From: Strobilurus pachycystidiatus
Taxonomy: Eukaryota; Basidiomycota; Agaricomycetes; Agaricales; Physalacriaceae
Direction of reading: 5' to 3'
DNA: 64,000 bases
Assembly: GCA_019915135.1 (NCBI GenBank)
Contig: JAHLMK010000003.1
Location: forward strand, 2,994,607-3,058,606
The first letter of the stretch is position 1; the number at the start of each line of letters is the position of its first letter. Below the pieces are notes generated by a model, which was not told where the DNA came from, did no database searches, and worked only from the letters and a program-made list of their open reading frames with translations. Below, piece after piece: positions 11,610-23,284 of this stretch. The position numbers and the translations under genes were made by a program.

Positions 11610-14103
11610 ATGTCAATTCTTCGCGTTGGGCGGCATGGGCGCTGCTGTTCCTCTGCTTTCCGCGCTTTCAGCCGACAGTACGCCTCGGCGGAAGCAGTGG
11701 CACTATCTTCACCGTACTCGAGTGCCGCGGAGACCAGCAGTGACGTGCCGAAGAGGAGGAAGACCAGGAAAAAAGCTTCAATACCCAAAGACACAAGCCC
11801 AACGGTGCTGGAAGTCAGCGAGGTGCACAACTTTCTTGCGAACATTGCGGCCACCAAGGAGACCATCACGCTCGAGGACGTCGAACGACACAAGCCGGCG
11901 CGTCATTCAGACCCGGCACGCGACTATGACAAGTACCTCGAAGAGTACAATGCTCTGCAGGAGGTCCTCGCCAATTCGTTCAACCTAAAACAGCTCCGCC
12001 AGCTTCTCCGCCTCTACGGGTTCAAGGGCGTCTATCCATCCAAGCACTCATATGCCGCGCAAATCATGGAGAAGGCCTGGGACTATCCATCATTAGAAGA
12101 TATCGTCAGTCAACGGAGGGACGCGACAGAGGAAGTCTCTCAAAGTGAACCCTTTCACTGCTTCACTGTTGTACTTCGACTTACTCTATCTGACACTAGG
12201 CTTCCCGCTGACCCGACCACAATCATTCCTCTTGCTGGGGAAAGGTGCGTCCACAAAGCAATACAATTCGACGTTTGACCAATCTCCCCATAGACGGTCT
12301 TAACTTGCACGATTTGACCAGGCAATACAATCTTCGAATGTCATTCTCCTCAAATCCATTCGGCCTCAAAGCAAGTGGTCTTCGCGGAAACATCCATGCA
12401 TTTGGACAATATCTCGCCGAGTTCAAACAGGTCGGTCCCTACTGTCGCTACAAATAATGCCGTTCTCATGTTCTCCAGAACATTCTCGACGAAGTCTACG
12501 ACATTCCGACCCAGAAGTCTCTAGAACCAGATGCTCTCAAGCGCGTATCTCGTCTAACCGGTGCATTCACAGAAAGTTGCGGAGATGGACAGGTACCTGT
12601 TCCCGCAAAAGATGCGTATATCCGCTAAGTTCTTGCAGATCAAACTGTCCTACCGTGCCGATCTTCCCAGGACGTTGTTAACAGCGAAACGACATGCCGC
12701 GCGAGCCTCGTGCGAGACCTCATTCATCCCCGGAGATCTACTTGCACATGTCCCCAGCCCAAGTGTCTCTACCCCAACTGTGTCTAGCCTTACTTCCGTT
12801 GCCAAGTTCAACTACTCTCTATTTCCTTTTCTGCCATCCCGATCTCTGTCGACAACATCGACAATTGGCTCAGGAGCTTTCAGGCTACGTCGTGTAGGAG
12901 AGTGGTTTGGTTTCGGCTCTGATCAACCACTTCCGAAGTCAGAATCACTGCAATCATTCAGTGGTGCTCTTGTTTCTTTGTCTGGGTACGTTTCCCACAG
13001 ATGAAGTCATAAGGCTTGCTCAATATATAAGTATAGCAAGCATTCACGCCTTCGAGGTATTCTTGAAGAGCTGAATGCTTTCGATGGACGGAAAACGGTC
13101 ATCGCCTCGTGAGTTTCCTCCCAACTCTAGGGGTGCTTTCGCTCATAGCTTTAGATTGGGCCATGTTCTTTTGAGAACACCGGGATCCTCGCAATCATCT
13201 CTCACACCGCCTCTCAAAGGCTCGTACTCTATAACCGATATCTTCTCTTGGCTGGGCAAGCATACGCCGAATCGTCTCTTCGTCCCTACGTTTGTCCTTT
13301 CCAACTCAAGTGACGGTCTCTCCTGACGCCTACGTCAGTATACCGACTGCCATATTTGACCAGAGCACACCGCGGCATCGACTTCTACACCGGCTTGAAT
13401 ACATGGCCTTCGACCCCACACCTGCGAAAACAATCAGATTAGAAATGGTTTTGCAACCTGGAACCACTGACGGGATTGATTCCGACGAACCATTGGTTCA
13501 TCAATGTCAAGCAGGCACTGAGACGACCTTTGATCTTATGCTTCCCAACCGGTAATCTACCCACCTCTCTCTTTAGCAGGCTTACTGATTTTCTCTGCCA
13601 GACCTGTGGATATTCAGATGATCGTGTCTGACATGAGCTCATTGCCACAAGAGACCTGGCCATCGGAGCTGGCGAGCTACGTGTCAAGCTTAGAAGCATA
13701 GTGAGTCAGCTCACCATCTCCTCAATCTCATCTCATCTCACCGCACATTCTCCAGCGTTCATGACACCACTGGGACTCTCTCTCAGCCGGAAAGTGCGCC
13801 TCTGACCCTCGAGCACGAGGGTGACATGTACATACTCCGTTCGAGCGCCAGCGTGCGCCAACAGCTACCCGACACGGGTCTCGACTTCATCACAGAGAGT
13901 AACCTAGACCTCGAGAGTAACGAGAAGTCCAGCTTGTGTCAGGTAAAACGAAGCAAACACACCAATCGCCCGTTTCTGACAGTTTCTTGCAGATCATCTG
14001 TGCCAACCCATCGTCTGAAGAAAATTGGGCACAATTCGCAGACACCTGCGATCAACTATCCCAAGCATCGGAGACCCCTCCCACCGGAATACTAGGTCCT
14101 TGA
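11610..14103 (+). CDS. SLS1: Mitochondrial SLS1-like protein
   Basis: The N-terminus (MSILRVGRHGRCCSS...) is basic and lacks acidic residues, like a mitochondrial presequence. Exon 1 continues with the family-type segment FNLKQLRQLLRLYGFKG...KAWDYP. After short introns come FPLTRPQSFLLLGK, DGLNLHDLTRQYNLRMSFS, FGLKASGLRGNIHAFGQYL and NILDEVYDIPTQKSLEPDAL, which are ordered as in fungal SLS1 proteins (mitochondrial inner-membrane, matrix-facing, linking transcription and translation of mtDNA genes). Later exons encode a less conserved C-terminus ending ...TPPTGILGP before TGA at 14101-14103. Introns are 46-60 nt. I did not resolve every splice site after about 13,000. The gene is divergent from eIF3b and convergent with SPB1, with 73 bp between stop codons. 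Confidence 0.8.
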
Positions 14104-14176
14104 ATACATTAATTGATATATCCAGTCATCATGCCGATCTACTGTATGAGTATGTAGCGAACTAATATGAAACGAA

Positions 14177-17100
14177 TCAACTCCGTTTCTTCTTGTTGGC
14201 CTTCTCCTTTCTCTTTTTGGCTCGAAGCTAAGACGAGGGTCAGTAAGTAACGCAAAATCGAGTGTGGATGGCTTACCTCTTTCTTCATTCGAGAATCAAC
14301 CATCGCATACCGGCCCTTGACGCCCTTGGGTCTACCTTTAACACCCTTATGCGCCCCCTTGGCCACGACGAGTTTGACTTCAGCCTTCTTGCGCCCCGAA
14401 GCGGTACCCTTGCGCATGACCTTCTCGATCTGTTGGGCCTTCTCGCGCTCAGAAATATCCGCCGTGGCATTGACGCCCTCGGCCTTCTTCATGGCCTTCT
14501 CCAGACGCTGGGCGGCCTTGAACTTCTTCCGGGCTTTAGCTTCAGCAATCTTCTTGATTGGCCGGGCGTCCAAAGCACGTTGTTGAGCACGAAGAGCATT
14601 GATCGCCTCCTTGGTCACTGGAATGTTGGGCTTGTAGTGCTTAGCCTCTTCGTCCAAGAACCATGATGGGAGACCATCTTTGGAGTTGAGGGAGTAGCGG
14701 CTGAACCCGTCGTTGATGAGAGATGTTTTTGTGCGTTCCCGATTCACCAGTTGTTGTGCGAGTGTCACCGCTTCTGGTGTAACGAGACCCAATGCTGGAG
14801 TGTAATCGTCAATGATTGGTCGAGTTTCAAGCTGGAGGACGAACCTTTTATCTTTGCTTGCTTAGCCGCATCCTCGTCCTCATCATCGACATCCCATCCT
14901 GGCTCATCGTCATCTGCGTCTTGCGGAACGACTTCAAAGTCGTCATCCAACTCGTCGGAAGCGTCACTCTCATCCTCCTGCAAGTAAATGAGTAAATTCT
15001 TATTGTCAGTCTTGAGGAAGGCTCACCTCCATGGCATCACTCTCCGCCTCCTCTTCATCGTCTTCCACATCCTCAACGGCCAGATCGTCCATACCTTCGA
15101 ATATGTCCTGACTAAACCAGACTTTGGAGGCTTGGCTAGGCGCAGGTCGAGGGTCCTTGAGATCTGTCACGAAACGAGTCCGCTTGACTTTCGTCACTGG
15201 AAGGTCTGCTCCTTTTCGCTTTTTACCGGAGACAGTTCGGACCTCGTTCTCGCCTTCTGCGTCGCTATCATCATCCGACGAATCATCAGAGGCCTCTAGA
15301 TGTCGATCCTGCATGTCTTCCCAGCCACCGTCCTCACTCTCCTCCTCACTGTCACTGTCCTCCGGGTCCGCCTTTCTGATGCCTCCCCACTCTGTCCGCT
15401 CCTTGTTCTGCCGCCTAGACTCCTGGACCTTGTACTTCGCATCACGTTCGCGCATCCGAGTTTGGTACATGTCATACATGCCGTCCATCTCTTGCTCAAG
15501 ACCTTGCAGACGACGTTCCTCAGCCGCTTCACGATCCAGATCTGCATCTGAGTCATCGTCCCCAGCAGGTTCATCATCCCCTTCAGAATCCTCTGGATCT
15601 TCCTGCCCCTCAGCCCAAGCGGAAAGCTTGTCTTTCCGGCGTGCTTCGCGTTCCGTGCGTTCCAGATCGAAGAAGTCATCCTGACCGCCCAGAGATGCGT
15701 CTGTTTGTTCTAAACCGATGTCCAATGGGGCAGTCATCTGCAGTTGCATGCGTTGTATCGTCTTCGTTCGTACTTCGTTGGCCTTTCTACGTTGACGTTT
15801 TGTACGGGCAGCAGCATCCGCGTTGAGGCGCTCGAGCTGCAGAAAGCGCGTTAGGATGCTTATGCGCAATAGCTGCTGAATCATACCTCTTCCTGTATCT
15901 CTTGCTCCTCGTCCACCGCCTCCGTAATTTCGACGGTCTCTGTGGCATCCTCGGTTGACTTGGTTTTGACGTCTAGTCCAAGCTGGGAAAAAATTAGGAA
16001 AGCTAAGGAACCAGTATAGCATAACCATACCTCCTCACGAAGGGCTAGTCGCCATTTCAACAGCGCCTTGAAATCACCCTTGCCGAGAACCTTGAGATCG
16101 TCAAAGTTGGCCTTGATATCTATGGTTGTGATATCCATATCTCGCCATCTACCGAAAAGTCAAGAAGAGTGTGTATGTAGGAGCGCGTAACGTACGTCTT
16201 CTCCTCATCCGTCTCGAAACTGATTTTATTGACTGAACCGAGCACAGAGATCGGATCTCCTTCGTGAACGAATTCGGATACGGGACAAGACTTGAAGAGA
16301 GTATAGTCCCCGTCAGCATAACCATCACGGTTGCGGCGTTTCTTCTCGGGTTGGAAAACGTTTGCTTGTGCATGATGCCCTACTGCGGCTTTTTCTCCAT
16401 CTGCAGGAATAGAGGCTGCTAAATCCTTGAAGACATGTTTAGGATCGAGGAATTTGGGGTCAATGTGTTTGGGCGCATAGAATTCGCGGCAAACAACGAA
16501 GATTTCAGCGGACACATTTCTGGAAAATCATGAGTCGACGATGAAATTTGGGATGATGTACTCACCGAGAAGAAGGAGGTTTCGTAGCCTCCACCTTGCC
16601 GAATAATTGATTGAAGACCCAGAGAAGATTGTTGTAGTCGGCACTACGGAAAACCTTTGTAACGAAGGTTCCTCCCTTGACCAAGAATTCCACAGCAAGC
16701 TTCAAACTCATAAGGACTAGTTCGGACTGAGAGTAGGCGTCCTGAATCCAGGCTGTTCCGACGTTTGGGGCACCATCGTGAAGCACAACATCGGCTTTCC
16801 AGTCCTTGAGTTCGCCGCGAAGTAACGACCGACAGTGAGGAGTAGTGATATCCGATGCAAAGGTGACGACGCGAGGTATTGGTTTTATGGGTACGAGATC
16901 GACACCTAGGGCGTGTCAGATGCAGGACCAGATGAGAACTAGTGTTAACGCACCGACGATGACACTGTTTACAGGCATGTATTTACTTGCCACCTGCAAC
17001 CAACCACCAGGAGCAGCGCAAAGATCAATACAGCATCGCGCGGACTCAAGGAATGAGTATTTCTTGTTGAGTTGGATAAGCTTGAAGGCTGAACGAGCTC

Positions 17101-17223
17101 GGTATCCTTGCTCTCTGGTGAAGAATTAGTAGATGGAAAAAGGTTGAACGATGAATCGTACTTTGCGAGCTTGTAGTATTTATCCAAACGACCTTTTCCG
17201 GTCTTTTTCTGCGCCTTTCCCAT
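14177..17223 (-). CDS. SPB1: AdoMet-dependent rRNA methyltransferase Spb1
   Basis: The start [21 protein letters not shown] is typical. The FtsJ/RrmJ fold follows: [19 protein letters not shown] (SAM site), [11 protein letters not shown] (catalytic Asp) and GGTFVTKVF (catalytic Lys), consistent with the K-D-K-E tetrad of 2'-O-methyltransferases. The middle has the Spb1 domains ([18 protein letters not shown], then a charged region), long acidic tracts ([15 protein letters not shown]) and [12 protein letters not shown]. The C-terminal Spb1 region has [18 protein letters not shown] and ends in lysine/arginine-rich [13 protein letters not shown]. At least eight short introns are present. Spb1 methylates 25S rRNA in the A-loop and acts in 60S assembly in the nucleolus. 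The frame appears intact. Confidence 0.93.
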
Positions 17224-20075
17224 CTTGGAGGGTGCTGAGCGGAGGTGAGGGTATAAACTTAAAGGCAAAGAAGACCTTGATCGAAAAAGTGCAATGCTGT
17301 CCCAAAAGGGAGCATGAGGCCCCTGTCTACTGCCGTGCCGGTAAGTAGAGTGTACGCCAATTTGTCTCGCCCTTAGAACGCTTGGGCCGGTCACGTCACT
17401 GATGGGCCGCCCAAGCGCTTCTTTCCTTTACGCCAGCACCTTCAAGCCGACCCGCTGGCAGACTCCGCCCGCCATGCCAGCACCCATGACGGATAATGCT
17501 GGCGGACGTTCCAGCCGGCGCCGGCGCCCACAACTCCGTCTCCTACCGCCCTCGTGCTTTCTGCCAGCGGACTGGCTTGCCGCTCCCGAACGCCCGCCAA
17601 CCGGCCACCGCTGCAGTGCACCTGGCGCCATGCGGTTAGAATTATTCCGCCGTCGTCCTGCAACACAGGTGCGTTCATCGCGCCTGCCCTCTCTCGAATC
17701 TACTCACTCACCATAGCTAGGCTGTGACGCGCATACTACTTTCCACCGCACGGCGCGGCGCCGCATCGACTCTTGCATCCTTATCATCCCACTCTCTTTC
17801 TGCACGGCAACCACCCTCCATCGCAACAGTCGCATCGCCGTTTGGTGCCCCCGCCCCCCCGCAGGACGACTCGCGCAGGACGTATCTAACTACATTACTA
17901 TCTGGCCTCCTCCCATAGTAACCCCAATTTCCAATGTATATACCTGCCGAACCTCTCCCCGTACCTGATCTATGCAATCTAAGGGCTTCAATCTGTGAAT
18001 TGCCGTGCCTCATCGTGTGATCTCAGCTTTCAAATTCGGATATGTAAGTCCTCGTTCATCAGATTGGCGCAGGATTGGCGGCGCGTCATTCTTGGTCAAC
18101 ACGTCGCATTGTCTTCGTGTTTCTTCACGCGCCTTTTGTTTCTCAAGTAATCCAAAACAATTTCATCATAAATCACTGGGAAAATGTATTCGCGTCTACT
18201 ATCATAAACTCCAAACTTAGCAACCTGCCACATTACCCCCAAGGTAGCAGGACCCGCACTCAACATCGCAAAGATCTCACCAGAGGCCGATTTTGTGTCT
18301 ACGACGCGCCCTCCTACATTGTGTGGCAATTCGTCAGCGTCTTTCATAATGAAGGCGTGCAAATAACCCACATCATCCAAATTGCACACTCTACCACCAT
18401 CTCCTCACCCCACTTGACCCATTTTGACTGCTCTGCGGCTACCGCGCTGCCACTCTAGCTCGTTCTCGCTGCGCAGACGCCGCCTCGGACGCCGCCTCGG
18501 ACGCCGCCTCGGACGCCGCCTCGACTCAACATCGTCTCTGAGCAGGCCCGTCCGGTCTACAGCTCCGAGCAGCTGTGCCCTACACTCGCAAACGCGCGCC
18601 TTTCCTTCCAGCCGTGCGCCTTACGCTCATCTTGCTCCCACCATTTACTGACCACTCCCAGTCCTTTCAGCCAGCCAGCCGTCTGCTCGCCATCCCGCGT
18701 CGCTCCTCCCGCCGCCATCCCGATTCCCGGCATTTATCACTCACCTTTCCCAATCCCACTCATTTACCCAGCCACGCGTCCGCCCGCCGTCGCGCTCATG
18801 CCTTCCGCCGCCATCCCGATTCCCGGCACTCATCAACTGCAGCCTGAATCCCAACTCGACCCGCCCAATCCTCCCATTCGCCTCGCCTGCCATGCAGATC
18901 TGGAAGAACAAACCCGCCAGCGCGCGCACACGGCCGTTTTATCCTTTGTTACACGAATTTGCAGTAAACCCCGCTGGCTTGCTCTGCTGCAGCAAGTCCT
19001 CCCCGTCGACGGCCAGGGGAATTGCGAAGCTATCCTCGTTTTTTGGTGAGGCCCTATTCCTGTCCATATTCGTCGTTCTCGCGACTCATCATCCCATACC
19101 CGTCCAGGTTACTTTCTCCATCCACTGTCGAACCCGCCCACGCCTCTCTTCTTCATCCCAACAAGCTCACTGTCCTCGGCCAAATTCGGTGGGATTCCCC
19201 CACAGGTGCGCCTGACGAGTTCGTTCTTGAGAGCGAACCTCTGCCAGCAGACCCATTCTATTCTCTTCCACCCCGGCTTTTCTCTTGGTCCGTCTTCTAT
19301 AACCTCTTGTCCCAAAGTAGTTGACTAACTTCTTGTTAGTGTCATATCCTGAAAACTCCTCACCACTTACCATCCCTTTTCCACCCCATCCGCCCCAGTA
19401 CTTGATACCACATTTCTTGCCACACATCCTTTCGCAATGCTGTCGTCCACTGTAACTTCCAACTTATCACTGTATTCTTGTCATGTACGTGCTTGTCGCC
19501 TGTGTTGTATCATTTCTTGAATGTATCATACTATCTTGAACCACCGATCCATAGACACTCTCAGGTAATACCCCCCCTGAGGCAAGAGTTCCGTCGAGTA
19601 CCATTCGATTCACACTGTGTTGACCTTAGCGTAGATATTCCCATGACTGAGCTTCGCAGTTTCAGCACGGCTGGCATTGCCTTGAACGCGCGCTTGCCAG
19701 CTGGCTTGCTGGCGTGCTTCGCACCCCTGGAAGCATATCTATACAGGCGGGCTTGGACGCAGCCATGCTTCGTCTGTATGCCCAAAAGACCAACATCAAC
19801 CCCGACGGCGAAAAAAAAAACGATAAGTTCTGGACGCACCTTTTTGGCTTCCTTCTAGTCCTCGGTGATCACTTCTGCGTTGTTCGCCGGCATCTCTTCC
19901 GTCTCTGCGTCCAACCCCTCTCATCATCTTCGCCGTATGTCTGTGCCGCCGGAGTTGTACGACCTGGGCAGTCGCGTTGTATTTAGTACGGCCGTGCATG
20001 CAGTGCTCGACAATTTGCGCACGGACAAGAAACCTAGAAACTGAATTCCATAGGCAATAATAACCACCAGTCCAG
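17224..20075. other. Gene-poor interval with Cys/Arg-coding low-complexity sequence
   Basis: The 17,224-20,075 stretch has many short overlapping frames on both strands, none with a domain or consistent codon use. 17,400-17,640 is GC-rich and crowded with GCTGGC/GCCAGC words. A 24-bp direct repeat (core CGCCATCCCGATTCCCGGCA) occurs at 18709-18732 and 18805-18828. It also contains the SPB1 promoter side. I see no RNA gene. Confidence 0.5.
18476..18523. repeat. Perfect 12-bp tandem repeat, four copies
   Basis: GACGCCGCCTCG is repeated four times without mismatch. It is a simple microsatellite/minisatellite in the gene-poor interval. Confidence 0.9.
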
Positions 20076-20307
20076 TGTGGTAGTTACCGCCTGCGCCACA
20101 TGTAGGTAGCCGACTATCACAATGCCGACGTGGCAGGCAACATGATCCCGCCCTGTTATTTGAGAGCATGGACTAACCGGTATCAACCTCACCACTCAAA
20201 GACTCAACAGAGAGAGCAAACACTCGCTAAGTTCTCTGTCAACTTTGCTAAGTTCTCGAACACCCAACTCTAATCGTACTTACCTTCAATGCCAAGGTAT
20301 CAGAGCC
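20076..20307 (+). mobile_element. Possible decayed LTR with adjacent primer-binding site
   Basis: A 219-bp segment begins TGTGGTAGTTACC and ends ...TTCAATGCCA at 20294. It is followed after one base by GGTATCAGAGCC (20296-20307), which matches the primer-binding site that pairs with initiator tRNA-Met in many LTR retrotransposons, especially Copia. No second LTR, gag or pol is recognisable downstream, so this would be a remnant. The match is short and could be chance. Confidence 0.35.
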
Positions 20308-20867
20308 AAAGGCCCGACCGTCTCGTCTGCTCGCAAAGCAAGCCCTACCAACTCAGTCTGTTTGACAACGGCATTTGAACAGCCTCGTATTCGTTGCCAA
20401 CTTGAAGCCGCTTATGAACCGAGCTCAACGAAGTCGTCTTGAACGTAGAGCTACCACACTGTGCTGCAAACGAAAAGATCGACACTGGGAAGGAAAGGCA
20501 ATCGGCAGGACGTACGAAAAGCAACGTTCGTTCGCAGTTATTTCTTTCCGAAGGTTTCAACCTGAACTTACCTTAAGATCAACGCCACGAGCAAGAGCAG
20601 TTGGACCAGAGTCCAAGCGCCAAATCTTGGAACGAAGGGAAAGATCGAGCCACAGCCTGCCAGCTGAACATGACTTGACCACTTGACAATTGTACTTGCG
20701 CCACCTGGCACCGTTATTGACGCGCTTAACATGAGGAGTAGCGCAGGGAGACTCACGTCAATCCTTCCTCACAATGTATCAGAGGCTGAAATGCTCAGCG
20801 AACACAAACAGCCAGGAAGGGCGCAGCACAGAGAGCAGACCCGATGTCTACTTATGCAAACACCACT

Positions 20868-21254
20868 GTACGGGCAGGCAGCAGTGAGCCCCGGACCGTG
20901 TGTCCAAGAGCGCCGACGGTCTTACCCCAACTGCTGGCAGTGTCATCTCAAGCTGCTGGCGCTGTCATTTCACCCACACCAGCAGATATGTACGGGCAGG
21001 CAGCAGTGAGCCCCTGACCGTGTGTCCAAGAGCGCCGACGGTCTTACCCCAACTGCTGGCAGTGTCATCTCAAGCTGCTGGCGCTGTCATTTCACCCACG
21101 CCAGCAGATATGTACGGGCAGGCAGCAGTGAGCCCCGGACCGTGTGTCCAAGAGCGCCGACGGTCTTACCCCAACTGCTGGCGGTGTCGTCCCAAGCTGC
21201 TGGCGCTGTCATCCCAAGCTGCTGGCGCGCTCTTTACACACACGCCAGCAGCTA
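20868..21254. repeat. Tandem repeat, about three copies of a 121-122-bp unit
   Basis: Units begin with TGTACGGGCAGGCAGCAGTG at 20868, 20989 and 21111. The first two are almost identical. The third has an additional internal duplication of the AAGCTGCTGGCGCTGTCAT segment. The unit is rich in GCTGGC and contains no gene. Confidence 0.9.
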
Positions 21255-21579
21255 TCTCCGTCCCTAGCGAGGGTATATCGACATTAGACATTGGTTAACA
21301 AACGCCTTGAAGAGTACCCGACGAGATGTTAGACTCACCAGTATCTCGCATATCAAAACGGTGTTTTGCTTATGGAGTGCGCGAACTCTACTGGAAGGTC
21401 GTTAACAAAGCGCAGATAACCAGGGAACCATTCCTTACATCTTCATAACGCTGGTATGTCTGCTGGCGGTAGGCTTAGTCCCTCTAGCAGCCGGGACAAC
21501 ACCGATTGCGACATCACGATCAATCACCGATGACCGATGCTGATTATTCACCGACCAACCTCTCACAGCCTCCGCCATC
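21255..21579. other. Intergenic upstream of the first F-box gene
   Basis: No coding or structural feature is seen. It presumably carries the promoter of the gene starting at 21580. Confidence 0.5.
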
Positions 21580-23202
21580 ATGAACGATTCGTACGGACTT
21601 GGTGAGTACGGCAGTGCCGTAGTCTACTTCTTCCTGACTGCATTACACATGCAGGCCCAGCTTCACCACCAACTCCACCTCCTTCCTATGCTGGTGCGAT
21701 ATATTGTCCCTGGTTTCACTTCCTTCTCTCAACAACTGCTTTCCGAGTAGCCTTGCCCAATGAAATTCTCAAGAAAATCGCCGATCAAATCGAGGACGGC
21801 GACAGCATTGCCTCTTTTTCAAGAGTGAACAGGCGAACGTATGGCGTGGCGCTGCCGGTCGTTCATGCCGCCGTCAGAATCTCATTGCTCGCCGAAAATC
21901 AGGCAAGTGAACTGGACGACCGGGAACAAGGGACATACTGGCAGGTAAGTTGACGAATGTTTCTCTTCACCCGAAGCTAAGCCCCCTGAATTACTTAGGA
22001 CTGTATCTCCTGGTATCAGACTATGGTGTCGCTCTTTCACATTTACATCCAAAGAGTCACCTTCGACGGCGCAGGGATGGACCTCTCAACAGCCGTGATG
22101 TTGCTCGCCAGTTTGCCAAATGTCGCCGTTATTATCCTGGACATGGTCGACATGACCTTCGAGGAATTCCACTGCACTCGCAGCCTCCCTTTCTCTGCGT
22201 GGTTGAAAGACGACTTTCCACCCCTACGCCTCGTACACCTCAGGATCCTCCGGGTTGTAAGGTGTATCCCCACTGTTGGCGCATTGCTGGTCCTACTCAA
22301 GAGGCTTGGGACCTTGCACGAGTTGGTGATACAGGATGACATCGTGGATGGCCTTGACCGTTATGCACCGTCTTTGATGACTATAAGACGGCCGAGTCCG
22401 ACTGAACTCTCCCAACTACCCTCTGCCTTGCGAAACCTCAAGCGACTCCACCTCATCAATACCTTCGTGGGTGGTCATTCCAACATTCACCCGAACGGTA
22501 TGCTAGATCTGTGTTTGACGGCTGTACACCGGCTGGAACACTTCACCATGAGCGTGGCGAATACATCCGGCGATATCCTCCTAAAGGATGTGTTGACGCG
22601 CAATGCAGCCTCGCTGGAGCACATCACCATCTTCGCTGAAGGTACGCCGCCTCTTCCCGTTTAGCTGACCCCTGTCCTAGGTTAACCACAGTGCAGGCTA
22701 TCGGGGCGAAGGTAGATGGCATGCTGCTCACACTCTGGAAATGTGTGCCCGCTTGCAGACGTTGGAAGTCCGAGTTCGATGGAATGGATTGCAGGGACTT
22801 CTCTCGATGTTGGAGAGCACCCCCCCAGTCCTACGCCACCTCTCCCTCCACCTTCTCATGGATTCCCATAGTAATATGTTCTGCCTGGAAGAGGTTCTCG
22901 TTGACCACCACGAGATGGGAATTGGAACACTCGAAAGCCGACTCGCCCAACGGCTCCTGGACATGGACGTGGAGCGATTCGCCCTCACAGTGGCTGCCTC
23001 CGGCGGCGAGGATGCCAACACGCAGATGTTGCGCGTCTGGATGAACAGCGGCCTCATGCGAAGGCACTGGGGTCCACGGCGTGGGGGACGAAAGAGTGCA
23101 TGGGAGAAATCTTTGATTTGGTCTCGCTATGATTGGGAAGAAGAGGCGCTGGACCAGGGGAGCGTTTTGTTCATTGGTTCGAAGCGCCAAACATCGCCAT
23201 AA
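21580..23202 (+). CDS. F-box-type protein with leucine-rich-like C-terminus
   Basis: The ATG at 21580 starts MNDSYGL, and two short introns follow within the first 200 bases. Exon 3 begins ALPNEILKKIADQIEDGDSIASFSRVNRRTY, the pattern of an F-box (LP.EIL..I...D..S...V.R). Two more introns (GT-AG, 50-60 nt) join the rest. The following ~400 residues have regularly spaced leucines (for example LRILRVVRCIPTVGALLVLL and LKRLHLINTF), as in basidiomycete F-box proteins of the SCF ubiquitin-ligase adaptor type. It ends at 23202, 82 bp from the convergent MYND gene. The substrate is unknown. Confidence 0.8.
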
Positions 23203-23284
23203 GATGTAACTTTGTTGTGTATTTCATGGTCATCGTGTAAAACGTCCACGCCACTAAGATGGAACAGATTCATCATTCCGATAT

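Noticed and set aside
18424..19324. Arg/Ser-rich open frames
   Set aside because: They come from GC-rich repeats and low-complexity DNA. They overlap one another, and no start, domain or intron supports them.
20296..20307. tRNA gene
   Set aside because: Only a primer-binding-like 12-mer is present. No cloverleaf or A/B boxes.
20868..21254. CRISPR-like array
   Set aside because: The units are contiguous 122-bp tandem copies without spacers, in a eukaryotic genome.
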